Shown in pieces: positions 7,136-13,548 of a stretch of DNA of 13,548 nucleotides. Under the pieces are notes generated by a model that saw only the letters and a program-made list of their open reading frames with translations, searched no databases and was not told the DNA's origin. The stretch's first letter is position 1; every line of letters starts with the position of its first letter. The stretch covers positions 1-13,548 of the forward strand of contig CAYYJM010000176.1 of the NCBI GenBank assembly GCA_964471755.1, written 5' to 3'. The stretch comes from CAYYJM01 sp964471755 (GTDB taxonomy: Bacteria; Planctomycetota; Planctomycetia; Gemmatales; Gemmataceae). Both the position numbers and the translations under genes were made by a program.

Positions 7136-8593
7136 ATGCACCTGCGCGACTACACCTACCTGGGAACGACCCGAAGCCTCTGCCCCCACTGTCGGCGGCT
7201 CGTCGAGGCAAAGATCATCACCCGTCAGGGGCGCGTCTACTTCCGTAAACGCTGCCCCGAGCATGGCGTCGTCGAGGATTTCGTCTGCTCCGACGTTGCC
7301 TGGTACGATCGCCATGAACTCGCCCAGCCGGCCCGGTTGCCGCGCGACTTCGGCACCGAGGCCGAGCGCGGCTGTCCCTACGATTGCGGTCTGTGCCCCG
7401 AACACGAACAGCACACCTGCATCGCCCTCGTCGAGGTCACGTCGAGTTGCAATCTGCGCTGTCCGATGTGCTTCGCCGAGTCCGGTCCCGGCGGCGACTT
7501 CCTGCCGTTCGAGACGTACACCGGCATGATCGATCGCCTGGTTCGGCTCGAAGGCGTCGCCGACGTGGTGCAGCTCTCCGGCGGCGAGCCGACGCTCCAC
7601 CCCGACCTCGTCCGCATGGTCCGGTACGCTTACGATCAGCCGATCCAGGCGGTCATGCTCAACACCAACGGCATCCGCCTGTCGAAGGACACCGCCCTGC
7701 TCGACGCCCTGGCTCCGATGCGCGATCGGCTGGAGATCTACCTCCAGTTCGACGGCCTGACGCAGGCCACGCAGGAGAAACTTCGCGGCGAGGAGCTTCT
7801 TGAGATCAAGCTCCGGGCCCTGGAACGACTTCAGGAAGCCGGCCTTCGCTGCACGCTCGTCTGCACCGTCGAGCATAACACGAACCTGCACGAGGTCGGC
7901 GCGGTCCTGAAGTTCGGTCTGGAACGGCCCATCGTTCGCGGCCTCAGCCTCCAGCTGGCCAGCTACTGCGGTCGCCACGTCGATCCGAAGGATCTCGAAC
8001 AGCGCGCGACCATGCCCGATGTGGTCAACGCTCTCGTCGAGCAGGTCAACGCCGACTGGCTTCGGCCGGCGGACTTCTATCCGCTGCCGTGTGCCCATCC
8101 GAACTGTCATCTGATCGCCTATCTCTACCGAGGCGGTGCCCAGCCGGTGCCCATCTCTCGGCTCATCGACATCGAAAAACATCTCGATCAGATCGCCAAC
8201 AGCATCGTCTACACACCGACCCGAGTTCGGCAGATCGTTTCGCGCTACCTGGAGACGGCCGGCGGCTGCGGCTGCGGTCCGGGCGGCTGCGGCCCGGCCG
8301 ACGTGACGCCGACTCCCGGCGAACCGGCCCTGGACGAGTTCCTCGTCAAGGCCCTCAGCGAGCAGATAACCGGCGAACAGGTCTTCCGCATCACGTTGAC
8401 GGCCTTCCTCGACGTCCACAACTTCGACACTCGCCGGGTCATGAAGTGCTGCCTGGCCCATTTACTGCCGAGCGGCCATCTTGTCCCCTTCTGCTCGTAC
8501 AACACCCTCTACCGCGATGGCTTCGTCCCTCTGCCGCCACTGCGCGAGACGACGGCCTCGCCACGACGGAGCCTGAACCTGGTGGACGGCTGA
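7136..8593 (+). CDS. Radical SAM enzyme of the Tes/MJ0619-like family
   Basis: Protein of 485 residues. An N-terminal zinc-ribbon-like part has CPHC (16-19), CPEHG (40-44) and Cys51. It is followed by GCPYDCGLC (79-87) with Cys95, a likely second metal cluster. The radical SAM motif is CNLRCPMC (105-112; Cys105, 109, 112 bind the 4Fe-4S that cleaves SAM), and SGGEPT (148-153) contacts SAM. The C-terminus has CC (438-439) and FCSYN (Cys453), a possible third cluster. This order closely recalls archaeal tetraether synthase (MJ0619), which joins lipid tails by C-C bonds, and its uncharacterised bacterial relatives. A Gly/Cys insertion, GGCGCGPGGCG (376-386), is unusual. The ATG at 7136 has only a weak ribosome site, so translation may couple to the gene 18 bases upstream. 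Its stop shares a base with the Lgt-like start. Radical SAM membership is sure; action on membrane lipids is inference. Confidence 0.85.
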   Translation: MHLRDYTYLGTTRSLCPHCRRLVEAKIITRQGRVYFRKRCPEHGVVEDFVCSDVAWYDRHELAQPARLPRDFGTEAERGCPYDCGLCPEHEQHTCIALVEVTSSCNLRCPMCFAESGPGGDFLPFETYTGMIDRLVRLEGVADVVQLSGGEPTLHPDLVRMVRYAYDQPIQAVMLNTNGIRLSKDTALLDALAPMRDRLEIYLQFDGLTQATQEKLRGEELLEIKLRALERLQEAGLRCTLVCTVEHNTNLHEVGAVLKFGLERPIVRGLSLQLASYCGRHVDPKDLEQRATMPDVVNALVEQVNADWLRPADFYPLPCAHPNCHLIAYLYRGGAQPVPISRLIDIEKHLDQIANSIVYTPTRVRQIVSRYLETAGGCGCGPGGCGPADVTPTPGEPALDEFLVKALSEQITGEQVFRITLTAFLDVHNFDTRRVMKCCLAHLLPSGHLVPFCSYNTLYRDGFVPLPPLRETTASPRRSLNLVDG

Positions 8594-9330
8594 TGTCGCC
8601 GCGCGCCTTCTACACCCTGTTCATGCTTCTGGCTGCGATGACGTTCCTGCTCGTCCGGCACTTCGTGCCGCGCTCGCTGGCGTACCGGCGAATCCCGACC
8701 TGGCAGCGGTTCGTCCTCGCTCTGATGGCCTTCTCCGGCGGAGTCCTGGGCGCGAAGGTGCCCTTTGTGCTGGGTGCCTTCCTCGAAGGCGATCTGCCGG
8801 CCGATCCGGGGCCGTTCGGGTTCCGCCTCTGGTTCAGCGATGGCAAGACGATCACTGCGGGCCTTGCCGGGGCGTATCTCGGCGTCGAACTGGGCAAGTT
8901 GCTGTTCGCCATTCGCATCAAGACGGGCGACACCTTCGCTCTGCCGCTGGCCTGCGCGATGGCCGTCGGCCGGTTCGGCTGCTTCTTCAACGGCTGCTGT
9001 CAGGGAGTGCCGACGAGCCTGCCCTGGGCGGTCGGCGGCTGTCATCCAACGCAGGTCTACGAGAGCCTCTTCCATCTGGGAATGGCTGGCTTCCTGCTTC
9101 TCTCGATGCGGCTGGGAGTGCTGACGAATCAGCGTCTGAAGTGCTACCTGCTGGCTTACTGCGTCTATCGCTTCCTGACCGAGTTCATCCGGCCGGAGCC
9201 GGTTTTCTTTCTCGGTCTGACCTTCTACCAGTGCTTCTGCGTCCTGGCGGCAGTGGCCCTGCTCATCCAGTGGAGGGTGGACGCACGACCGGACCTGGCT
9301 CGACCAGGGCCGACCACTCAACCGGCGTGA
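8593..9330 (+). CDS. Lgt-family membrane protein with variant active site
   Basis: Protein of 245 residues with about seven hydrophobic segments. Its ATG overlaps the radical SAM stop by one base (TGATG). Family marks are GRFGCFFNGCCQG (126-138), HPTQVYE (about 151-157) and YRFLTEFIR (192-200). Aligned by eye to E. coli Lgt, Arg127 matches Arg143 and Arg193 the Arg239 region, and Gly138 matches Gly154. Essential Asn146 is Cys130, Glu151 is Cys135, and the His103 region (normally HGG) reads TAG. Canonical Lgt moves diacylglycerol from phosphatidylglycerol to a lipobox Cys. With these changes this is probably a paralogue with another acceptor or reaction; GCC-type Lgt relatives occur in other bacteria, usually annotated simply as Lgt. 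Overlap with the radical SAM gene argues for a shared lipid pathway (inference). Its end overlaps the convergent gene at 9318 by 13 bases. Confidence 0.85.
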   Translation: MSPRAFYTLFMLLAAMTFLLVRHFVPRSLAYRRIPTWQRFVLALMAFSGGVLGAKVPFVLGAFLEGDLPADPGPFGFRLWFSDGKTITAGLAGAYLGVELGKLLFAIRIKTGDTFALPLACAMAVGRFGCFFNGCCQGVPTSLPWAVGGCHPTQVYESLFHLGMAGFLLLSMRLGVLTNQRLKCYLLAYCVYRFLTEFIRPEPVFFLGLTFYQCFCVLAAVALLIQWRVDARPDLARPGPTTQPA

Positions 9331-9644
9331 AACGGGCGGGGAAGATAGCCCCAGCCAAACGGCAGTGCGCGACCGGCCGTCGCTTCCTGCGGTCGGCTCA
9401 CGATCGGTGCTGTCACGATCGACTTCTCCAGCGGCCAGCTCGACAGCGAGACGAGGTCCCAGCAATGTTCCACGAGCGAGTCGCTCGCATCGTGTCGGAC
9501 CGCGACCTTAAGGGTTTTGGCAGGCTGACTCACCGCGACCTTGACGGCCGCCTGAGCCTCGGCGCGACCGGCCAGTTCCGCCAGGCCCACCAGCGCGAAA
9601 CCGAGCAGCAGCGACGCCAGCAGATGCAACGTGACCCGATTCAT
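9318..9644 (-). CDS. Small secreted protein of unknown function
   Basis: Protein of 108 residues. The ATG at 9644 is backed by GGAGGGG (plus-strand 9651-9657) with 6 bases between. Residues 1-30 form a clear signal peptide: Arg3, a Leu/Ala core, and an AEAQA cut region. The mature part is about 78 residues with a single Cys (in EHCWDL) and no motif I know. It overlaps the last 13 bases of the Lgt-like gene tail to tail, so the C-terminal residues are constrained by both genes. The strong start and signal favour a real gene although part lies opposite little else. It may be cotranscribed with the phosphodiesterase-like gene 120 bases upstream. Confidence 0.65.
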   Translation of the reverse strand: MNRVTLHLLASLLLGFALVGLAELAGRAEAQAAVKVAVSQPAKTLKVAVRHDASDSLVEHCWDLVSLSSWPLEKSIVTAPIVSRPQEATAGRALPFGWGYLPRPFHAG

Positions 9645-9670
9645 GACGATCCCCTCCGAAACTGGCTGGA

Positions 9671-9700
9671 CGATCCGATCCCCTCTCTCTTATCGGATCG
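9671..9700 (-). promoter_or_regulatory. Inverted repeat in the leader of the small secreted protein
   Basis: A perfect 9-base inverted repeat, CGATCCGAT (9671-9679) and ATCGGATCG (9692-9700), surrounds a 12-base loop. It lies 26 bases upstream of the ATG at 9644 on the minus strand. In the transcript the loop is purine-rich and ends in GGGG. The plus-strand 10-mer CGATCCCCTC occurs both here (9676-9685) and over the ribosome site (9647-9656). It could be an operator for a dimeric repressor or a translation-control hairpin. There is no T-run to make it a terminator of the upstream gene. GTTTGCCGG is also repeated at 9724-9732 and 9742-9750. Confidence 0.5.
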
Positions 9701-9764
9701 AATCGGTCCCCGTGACCAGCCGAGTTTGCCGGATCGCACCGGTTTGCCGGAGGCGGACTTCTTT

Positions 9765-10538
9765 TCAGAACGTGTACCTCTTACCCGATTCGAGAATGTG
9801 AATCTGGGGCATCTTCAGGCCGGCCAACTGCTCGCGCACGGCGACACGATAACGGGCCTTGATGTGCATGATGTAGGTCGGCACCGGACGACCGAGCTTG
9901 GCCAGCTCCACGCGGAGCAGGGCCGGCGTCAGATGCTTGCTCGCCACGGCCAGCCAGGTCATCTCATCCGGAAAAGTCGTCTCGACGATCACGGCCCGCA
10001 GATCGGGACAGCGGGCCGCCTGCTGCCAGATCTCGTCCGTGGGACCCGTATCGGGAATGAAGGCCACGGTGCCGGCCGTATCGTGGAGCAGGAAGCCGAT
10101 CGTGGGGACGACATGGTTGACCGGGATGGCCGTGATCCGCAGGCCATCGATCGAGCAGGTCTCCCCGGCCTCGAAAGGTTGCAGTCGCAGGAACGGCCGA
10201 ACTTCTCGCGACAGGGCCACGAAGTCCGGCCAGACATGCTCGTTGAGGATGTCCCGTTGCAGAACCTCAAGCACCCGCCGCGATGCGTGAACGACCGGCG
10301 GCTTGTCGTCGCGCAGGTCGTAGACGTTCTCCAGGAAAATGGGCAGGCTGGCGACATGATCCAGGTGCGAATGGGTCAGCAGGACGTGACCGACTCGGGC
10401 CTGATCGTCCGGCGTGCCATGAAACCCGAGCGAGCCGGCATCCAGAGCGATCGAGCCGTTCACCAGACAGGTCGAGAGATACTGACAATCGTCATTCCCC
10501 GACCAGGGAATGCCGGCGGGCAACAGCGTCACGTTCAC
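9765..10538 (-). CDS. Metallo-beta-lactamase-fold hydrolase like class II cAMP phosphodiesterase
   Basis: Protein of 257 residues, cytoplasmic. The GTG at 10538 is chosen because GGAGGG (plus-strand 10545-10550) lies 6 bases before it and the fold begins at once (NVTLLPAG). Readings from farther upstream enter the regulator gene. The metal-binding motif is THSHLDH (55-61), followed by a His in PVNHVVPTIG, the bridging Asp in FIPDTGPTDE and a late HIKARYR His, as expected for a two-metal site. The HSHLDHVASL and ILNEHVWPDF wording is that of class II cyclic-nucleotide phosphodiesterases (PDE1/CpdP, PF02112), so hydrolysis of 3',5'-cAMP or cGMP is the best guess. Another phosphodiester or a tRNase Z-like role is less likely. 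It follows the two-component genes on the same strand with a 124-base gap. Confidence 0.75.
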   Translation of the reverse strand: MNVTLLPAGIPWSGNDDCQYLSTCLVNGSIALDAGSLGFHGTPDDQARVGHVLLTHSHLDHVASLPIFLENVYDLRDDKPPVVHASRRVLEVLQRDILNEHVWPDFVALSREVRPFLRLQPFEAGETCSIDGLRITAIPVNHVVPTIGFLLHDTAGTVAFIPDTGPTDEIWQQAARCPDLRAVIVETTFPDEMTWLAVASKHLTPALLRVELAKLGRPVPTYIMHIKARYRVAVREQLAGLKMPQIHILESGKRYTF

Positions 10539-10545
10539 ACCCAGC

Positions 10546-10557
10546 CCTCCGCGGAGG
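10546..10557 (-). promoter_or_regulatory. Palindrome covering the phosphodiesterase ribosome site
   Basis: CCTCCGCGGAGG is a perfect 12-base palindrome that includes five of the six bases of the GGAGGG ribosome site for the GTG start at 10538. Folding as CCTC-CGCG-GAGG would hide the site. It may be a protein-binding site, translation control or coincidence. Confidence 0.3.
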
Positions 10558-10558
10558 A

Positions 10559-10585
10559 GTGGACACCAGGACGGCCGATGTCCAC
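10559..10585 (-). other. Hairpin between regulator and phosphodiesterase genes
   Basis: GTGGACA (10559-10565) and TGTCCAC (10579-10585) form a perfect 7-base stem around a 13-base loop, 78 bases after the regulator stop and just upstream of the phosphodiesterase ribosome site. It could be an attenuator, an operator or an mRNA processing point. No T-run follows on the minus strand. Confidence 0.35.
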
Positions 10586-10662
10586 TCCCTTCTACCATAT
10601 CCACCGATCGCTGCGGGGATAAGCTCACTTCCGTTCCACGAGCCGGACAGTGCCGACAACCA

Positions 10663-12099
10663 TCATCCGCGCGGCTCGTTGCCGTCGGCCTCTTCCTCCT
10701 CGACCGAACCCGAGCCCGCCAGGCCATAGCGGCCCAGCTTCTTGCGAACCGTCGCCCGGTTGAGGCCCAGCCAGCGCGCCGCCTCCCAGCGATCGCCGCC
10801 CACCCGGCGAATGATGTCCATCAGCACCGGCGGCTCGACCGACCCCAGCAGCTTCTCATACAGATCGTGCGGCGGCTCGGACCCGGCCTGGCGGACCTGC
10901 TCGGCCAGCCAGGTTCGCAGGACGGTCGCCAACGCGTCTCCCGGTTCGACCAGGCCGGGCGGCCGGGCCGCGGCCGGGAAGTGTTCCGGAGCGAGCTGCC
11001 GACCCCGAGCCACGATCGCCGCATGTTCCAGGGCGTTCCGCAACTCGCGAACGTTGCCGAACCACGGCTGCCCCTGGAGAAACCGCACCGTCGCCGCCGG
11101 CAGCGGCAGGGCCTGCGGCGCGAAGGTTCGCAGGAAGTGTTCCGCCAGCGGCTCGATGTCCTCCGTTCGCTCCCGCAACGGCGGCAGATGAATCTGAAAG
11201 ACGTTGAGCCGAAAGTAGAGATCGTGCCGGAACCGGCCCTCGGCCACGCACTTGCTCAGATCCTGATGCGTCGCGGCCAGAACCCGGAGGTTCATCGCCT
11301 GCGGCTGATTGCTCCCCACCGGCAGGATCTCCTGATGTTCCAGCACGCGGAGCAACTTCACCTGCACTCCCAGCGGGATGTCGGCCAGTTCATCGAGAAA
11401 GACGGTGCCGTCGGCGGCCAGGGTGAGCAGCCCCTCACGGGCCTGGGTCGCCCCGGTGAACGCCCCGCGAGCATGACCGAATAGCTCGCTCTCCGTCAAG
11501 TTCGGGTTCAACGCCGCGATGTGAACGGGCAGGTAGGGTTTTTCGCGTCGAACACTGTAGCGATGAATCGCCCGCGCGACCAGCTCCTTGCCCGTGCCGC
11601 TCTCTCCGGTGATGAGAACGCACGCATCGGTCGGCGCGACCAGGGCGATCCGCTTGAAGACCGTCTGCATGGCCGGACTGCGGCCGACGATCTCCTCGCG
11701 CGTCTCGGCCGAAACGGCCGGCACGGATTCCGTTCGTCGATCCGGCTGGGCCGCCCGGCCGATGACCTCCAGAGCGGCACTGAGGTCGAACGGCTTGGCC
11801 AGATAGTCGAAGGCTCCCTGCTCGACGGCCCGGACGGCGACGGAGAGGGAGCCGAAGGCCGTCGCCACGATCACGGCCGTGCCCGGCCGGCGCTTCTGGA
11901 TCTCGGCCAGGGCGGCCAGGCCGTCCATGCCTGGCAGCCGCACGTCGAGGACCACCGCGTCGTAGACGTGCTTGCCGATCAGGGTCAGGGCCGCCTCGGC
12001 ACTGGCGGCCACGTCGGCCAGATAGCCGTCGCGCTGCAAGGCCCGCTGCAACGACCAGCACACCGCCTCCTCGTCGTCCACGATCAGCACGCGTTTCAT
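10663..12099 (-). CDS. NtrC-family sigma-54-dependent response regulator
   Basis: Protein of 478 residues and full length for the family. The receiver domain (1 to about 120) has the acidic pair Asp8/Asp9, phosphoacceptor Asp52 (in VVLDVRLPG) and Lys102. The AAA+ domain (about 137-370) has Walker A GESGTGKE (165-172), the intact sigma-54 contact loop GAFTGA (212-217) and Walker B VFLDELAD. A Fis-type helix-turn-helix lies near the end (GGDRWEAARWLGLNRATVRKKL region), followed by an acidic tail (EEEEAD). Phosphorylation by the partner kinase should allow it to open sigma-54 promoters. The start ATG overlaps the kinase stop by four bases (12096-12099), giving translational coupling. I did not find a convincing TGGCAC-N5-TTGC promoter in the window, so its targets may lie elsewhere. 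Confidence 0.95.
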   Translation of the reverse strand: MKRVLIVDDEEAVCWSLQRALQRDGYLADVAASAEAALTLIGKHVYDAVVLDVRLPGMDGLAALAEIQKRRPGTAVIVATAFGSLSVAVRAVEQGAFDYLAKPFDLSAALEVIGRAAQPDRRTESVPAVSAETREEIVGRSPAMQTVFKRIALVAPTDACVLITGESGTGKELVARAIHRYSVRREKPYLPVHIAALNPNLTESELFGHARGAFTGATQAREGLLTLAADGTVFLDELADIPLGVQVKLLRVLEHQEILPVGSNQPQAMNLRVLAATHQDLSKCVAEGRFRHDLYFRLNVFQIHLPPLRERTEDIEPLAEHFLRTFAPQALPLPAATVRFLQGQPWFGNVRELRNALEHAAIVARGRQLAPEHFPAAARPPGLVEPGDALATVLRTWLAEQVRQAGSEPPHDLYEKLLGSVEPPVLMDIIRRVGGDRWEAARWLGLNRATVRKKLGRYGLAGSGSVEEEEADGNEPRG

Positions 12100-13487
12100 G
12101 GCGTCTCCCCTTCCGACGGCATGGCGGGCACCCGGATGCGAAAACAGGTGCGGTCCCCTTCACGATACCATTCCACCCGCCCATCGTGCGCCTCGACGAT
12201 CTGGCGAACGACCGCTAACCCCAGACCGATCCCCTCTGGCTTATCTGTAACGAACGGCTCGAACAATCGGCCAGTGACCTCCGGGCCGGGGCCTGGACCA
12301 TTGTCCAGAACGTCCAGGCAAACCTGATCGCCCTCCCGGCCAAGGCGGACCTCGACGGCCGGCGGATACCCTGCCTCCGGGCTGCCGGCCGCATCGAGGG
12401 CGTTGCCGAGCAGGTTGATCAGCACCTGGCCCAGTTGACCGGCATCGCCGGCGACCCGCGGCGAGTCGGTCGGCGGTTGCCGGAGCAGCGCGATGCCCGC
12501 ATGTCGGCAGCGCGGCTCGATCAGCGCCGCCGCCTGGTCCACGACCTCGTTCAGACGGACCGGCTCTCGCCGCGGACTCTCGGCCCGGCCCAGTTGCAGA
12601 AAGCGTTGCAGGTGCGACTCCTGCAAGGCCAGCTGGCGCAGGGCCACGTCCAGGGCGGAGGTATCGACGCTGCCGGCGACTTCCCGCAGGTACAGTTGCA
12701 GGGCCAGCTTCGCTCCCGTGAGGCCGTTCCGCAGCTGATGAGCCAGGCCGCCGCTCACCTGACCGAGCAGCCGGAGCCGCTCCGAGCGCAGGGCGCTCTC
12801 CTGATACAGGGCCAGCTTCTGGGCCATCTCGTTGATCGAGACGCTCAGGTCGCGGATCTCGTCGTTCCGGCCGGGCACGGGCATGGGATTGAAATCGCCG
12901 GCGGCGATGCGGCGAGTCTGCCGTTCCAGCTCGTGGATCCGCTTGCCCATGCGTTGTCCCAGGCCCAGAGCCAGGAGGACGGCGGCCAGGCCCGCGAAGC
13001 CACCCAGGATGATGATGGGCTGAATCGCCTCACGCTGCGCGTCGATGAGCAGCGATTCGGGATAGAGAATGAAGAGGACCTCGCCGTGATGGGGCCCCTC
13101 GCTCAGGCGAATGCCACTACAGAGGAAATGATCGCCGTCGATGGCGATCGGCGGCCCGAGTTGCAGCTGGTTCCAGTCGGTATCCGCGACGACGCTGGCA
13201 TCGGGGGGAACGTCCGGGGCGCGCTGCAAGGTCGTCGGCCAGGGCTTGTGACGCGAGACGAGCAGGTAGTCCGCTCCGGAGAGATACTTCATCTGCGGCA
13301 GGATCTTCTCGGCCAGGAGATAGCGAATGCCGTCCTTCATCGTCAGCGCGACGTTGCGGATGCGCGTCTCGATCGCCGCCCGGACGTTGGCCGACGCCGT
13401 GTGCGCCTGCCACCAGCCGACACCGGCGACTCCCAGGCCCAGGACCAGCAGCGGCACCAGCAGCTGATAACGGATTCGCCAGCGCAT
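12096..13487 (-). CDS. Membrane sensor histidine kinase, partner of the NtrC-type regulator
   Basis: Protein of 463 residues from the ATG at 13487, directly before the first membrane span. A TTG at 13520 would add 11 residues, and neither start has a strong ribosome site. Order: span 1 (about 8-27), an extracytoplasmic sensing domain (about 28-154, perhaps a single Cache fold), span 2 (about 155-176), HAMP (about 177-230), a HisKA helix with SGGLAHQLRNGLTG (His250 phosphoacceptor) and a HATPase_c domain with N-box NLLGNALDAAG, G1 DNGPGPGPE and G2 GIGLGLAVV. It should autophosphorylate and pass phosphate to Asp52 of the overlapping regulator. The residue after the His is Gln rather than the usual Glu/Asp. 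The signal sensed is unknown. Its promoter would lie in 13488-13548, where I see no clear elements. Confidence 0.93.
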   Translation of the reverse strand: MRWRIRYQLLVPLLVLGLGVAGVGWWQAHTASANVRAAIETRIRNVALTMKDGIRYLLAEKILPQMKYLSGADYLLVSRHKPWPTTLQRAPDVPPDASVVADTDWNQLQLGPPIAIDGDHFLCSGIRLSEGPHHGEVLFILYPESLLIDAQREAIQPIIILGGFAGLAAVLLALGLGQRMGKRIHELERQTRRIAAGDFNPMPVPGRNDEIRDLSVSINEMAQKLALYQESALRSERLRLLGQVSGGLAHQLRNGLTGAKLALQLYLREVAGSVDTSALDVALRQLALQESHLQRFLQLGRAESPRREPVRLNEVVDQAAALIEPRCRHAGIALLRQPPTDSPRVAGDAGQLGQVLINLLGNALDAAGSPEAGYPPAVEVRLGREGDQVCLDVLDNGPGPGPEVTGRLFEPFVTDKPEGIGLGLAVVRQIVEAHDGRVEWYREGDRTCFRIRVPAMPSEGETP

Positions 13488-13548
13488 CGCTTCGGCTCTC
13501 AGCGGATTCTTGGGAGGCAATATCTTGCTGCTAGCGTAGCGCGGTGAG

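Noticed and set aside
6776..8461. 561-codon open frame antisense to the radical SAM gene
   Set aside because: Composition is typical of an antisense shadow (Asp, Glu, Val, Arg rich with no motif), while the plus strand encodes a clear radical SAM enzyme.
9338..9352. GGGG...CCCC hairpin after the Lgt-like gene as a terminator
   Set aside because: The stem is 4 bases with no T-run and lies inside the convergent small secreted-protein gene.
9141..10622. 493-codon plus-strand open frame over the phosphodiesterase-like gene
   Set aside because: It is out of frame with the Lgt-like gene at its start and antisense to a well-supported metallo-beta-lactamase-fold gene.
10539..10727. N-terminal extension of the phosphodiesterase-like protein to 320 residues
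   Set aside because: It overlaps the regulator gene, is Arg-rich without family match, and the GTG at 10538 has a good ribosome site at the expected domain edge.
12435..13547. 370-codon plus-strand open frame over the histidine kinase
   Set aside because: It is an antisense shadow of a kinase with complete motifs.

Overview
The window looks like a chromosomal segment from a GC-rich planctomycete, most likely of the Gemmata/Pirellula type. The main clue is the first gene, a secreted protein with DUF1549 (PSCyt2) and DUF1553 (PSD1) domains, a pairing expanded in Planctomycetes. The lineage call is an inference from gene content. I see no tRNA, rRNA, CRISPR array, transposase or plasmid function. 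The sequence is densely coding, and no gene-free stretch exceeds 300 bases. Several starts are supported by strong GGAGG-type ribosome sites.

Layout. Bases 1-238 hold an unresolved left edge and the leader of the DUF1549/DUF1553 gene (239-1969, +). A 47-bp-arm inverted repeat (2003-2125) separates it from a convergent LarA-like (nickel-pincer lactate racemase family) gene (2176-3450, -). That gene diverges from 6-phosphogluconate dehydrogenase (3535-4980, +) across 84 bases. A class I SAM methyltransferase (4999-5811, -) converges on gnd. A membrane protein (5853-6494, +) and a zinc-ribbon tail-anchored protein (6491-6793, +) form an ATGA-overlapped pair.

The most interesting block is 6914-9330 (+): a 67-residue single-span membrane protein, a radical SAM enzyme resembling archaeal tetraether synthase (Tes, MJ0619 family), and a variant of prolipoprotein diacylglyceryl transferase (Lgt). 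The last two overlap by one base (TGATG). The Lgt-like protein keeps the two key Arg regions but has Cys where canonical Lgt has the essential Asn and Glu. I propose this block as a candidate lipid-modifying module: a radical C-C or C-alkyl chemistry enzyme coupled to a membrane enzyme acting on diacylglycerol-type lipids. This is inference from family resemblance and gene linkage.

The right end is on the - strand. A membrane-bound sensor kinase (12096-13487) overlaps by ATGA with an NtrC-type sigma-54 activator (10663-12099). A metallo-beta-lactamase-fold protein like class II cyclic-nucleotide phosphodiesterases follows (9765-10538), then a small secreted protein of unknown function (9318-9644) whose end overlaps the end of the Lgt-like gene. 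The kinase and regulator form a complete two-component pair. Its targets cannot be read from the window.
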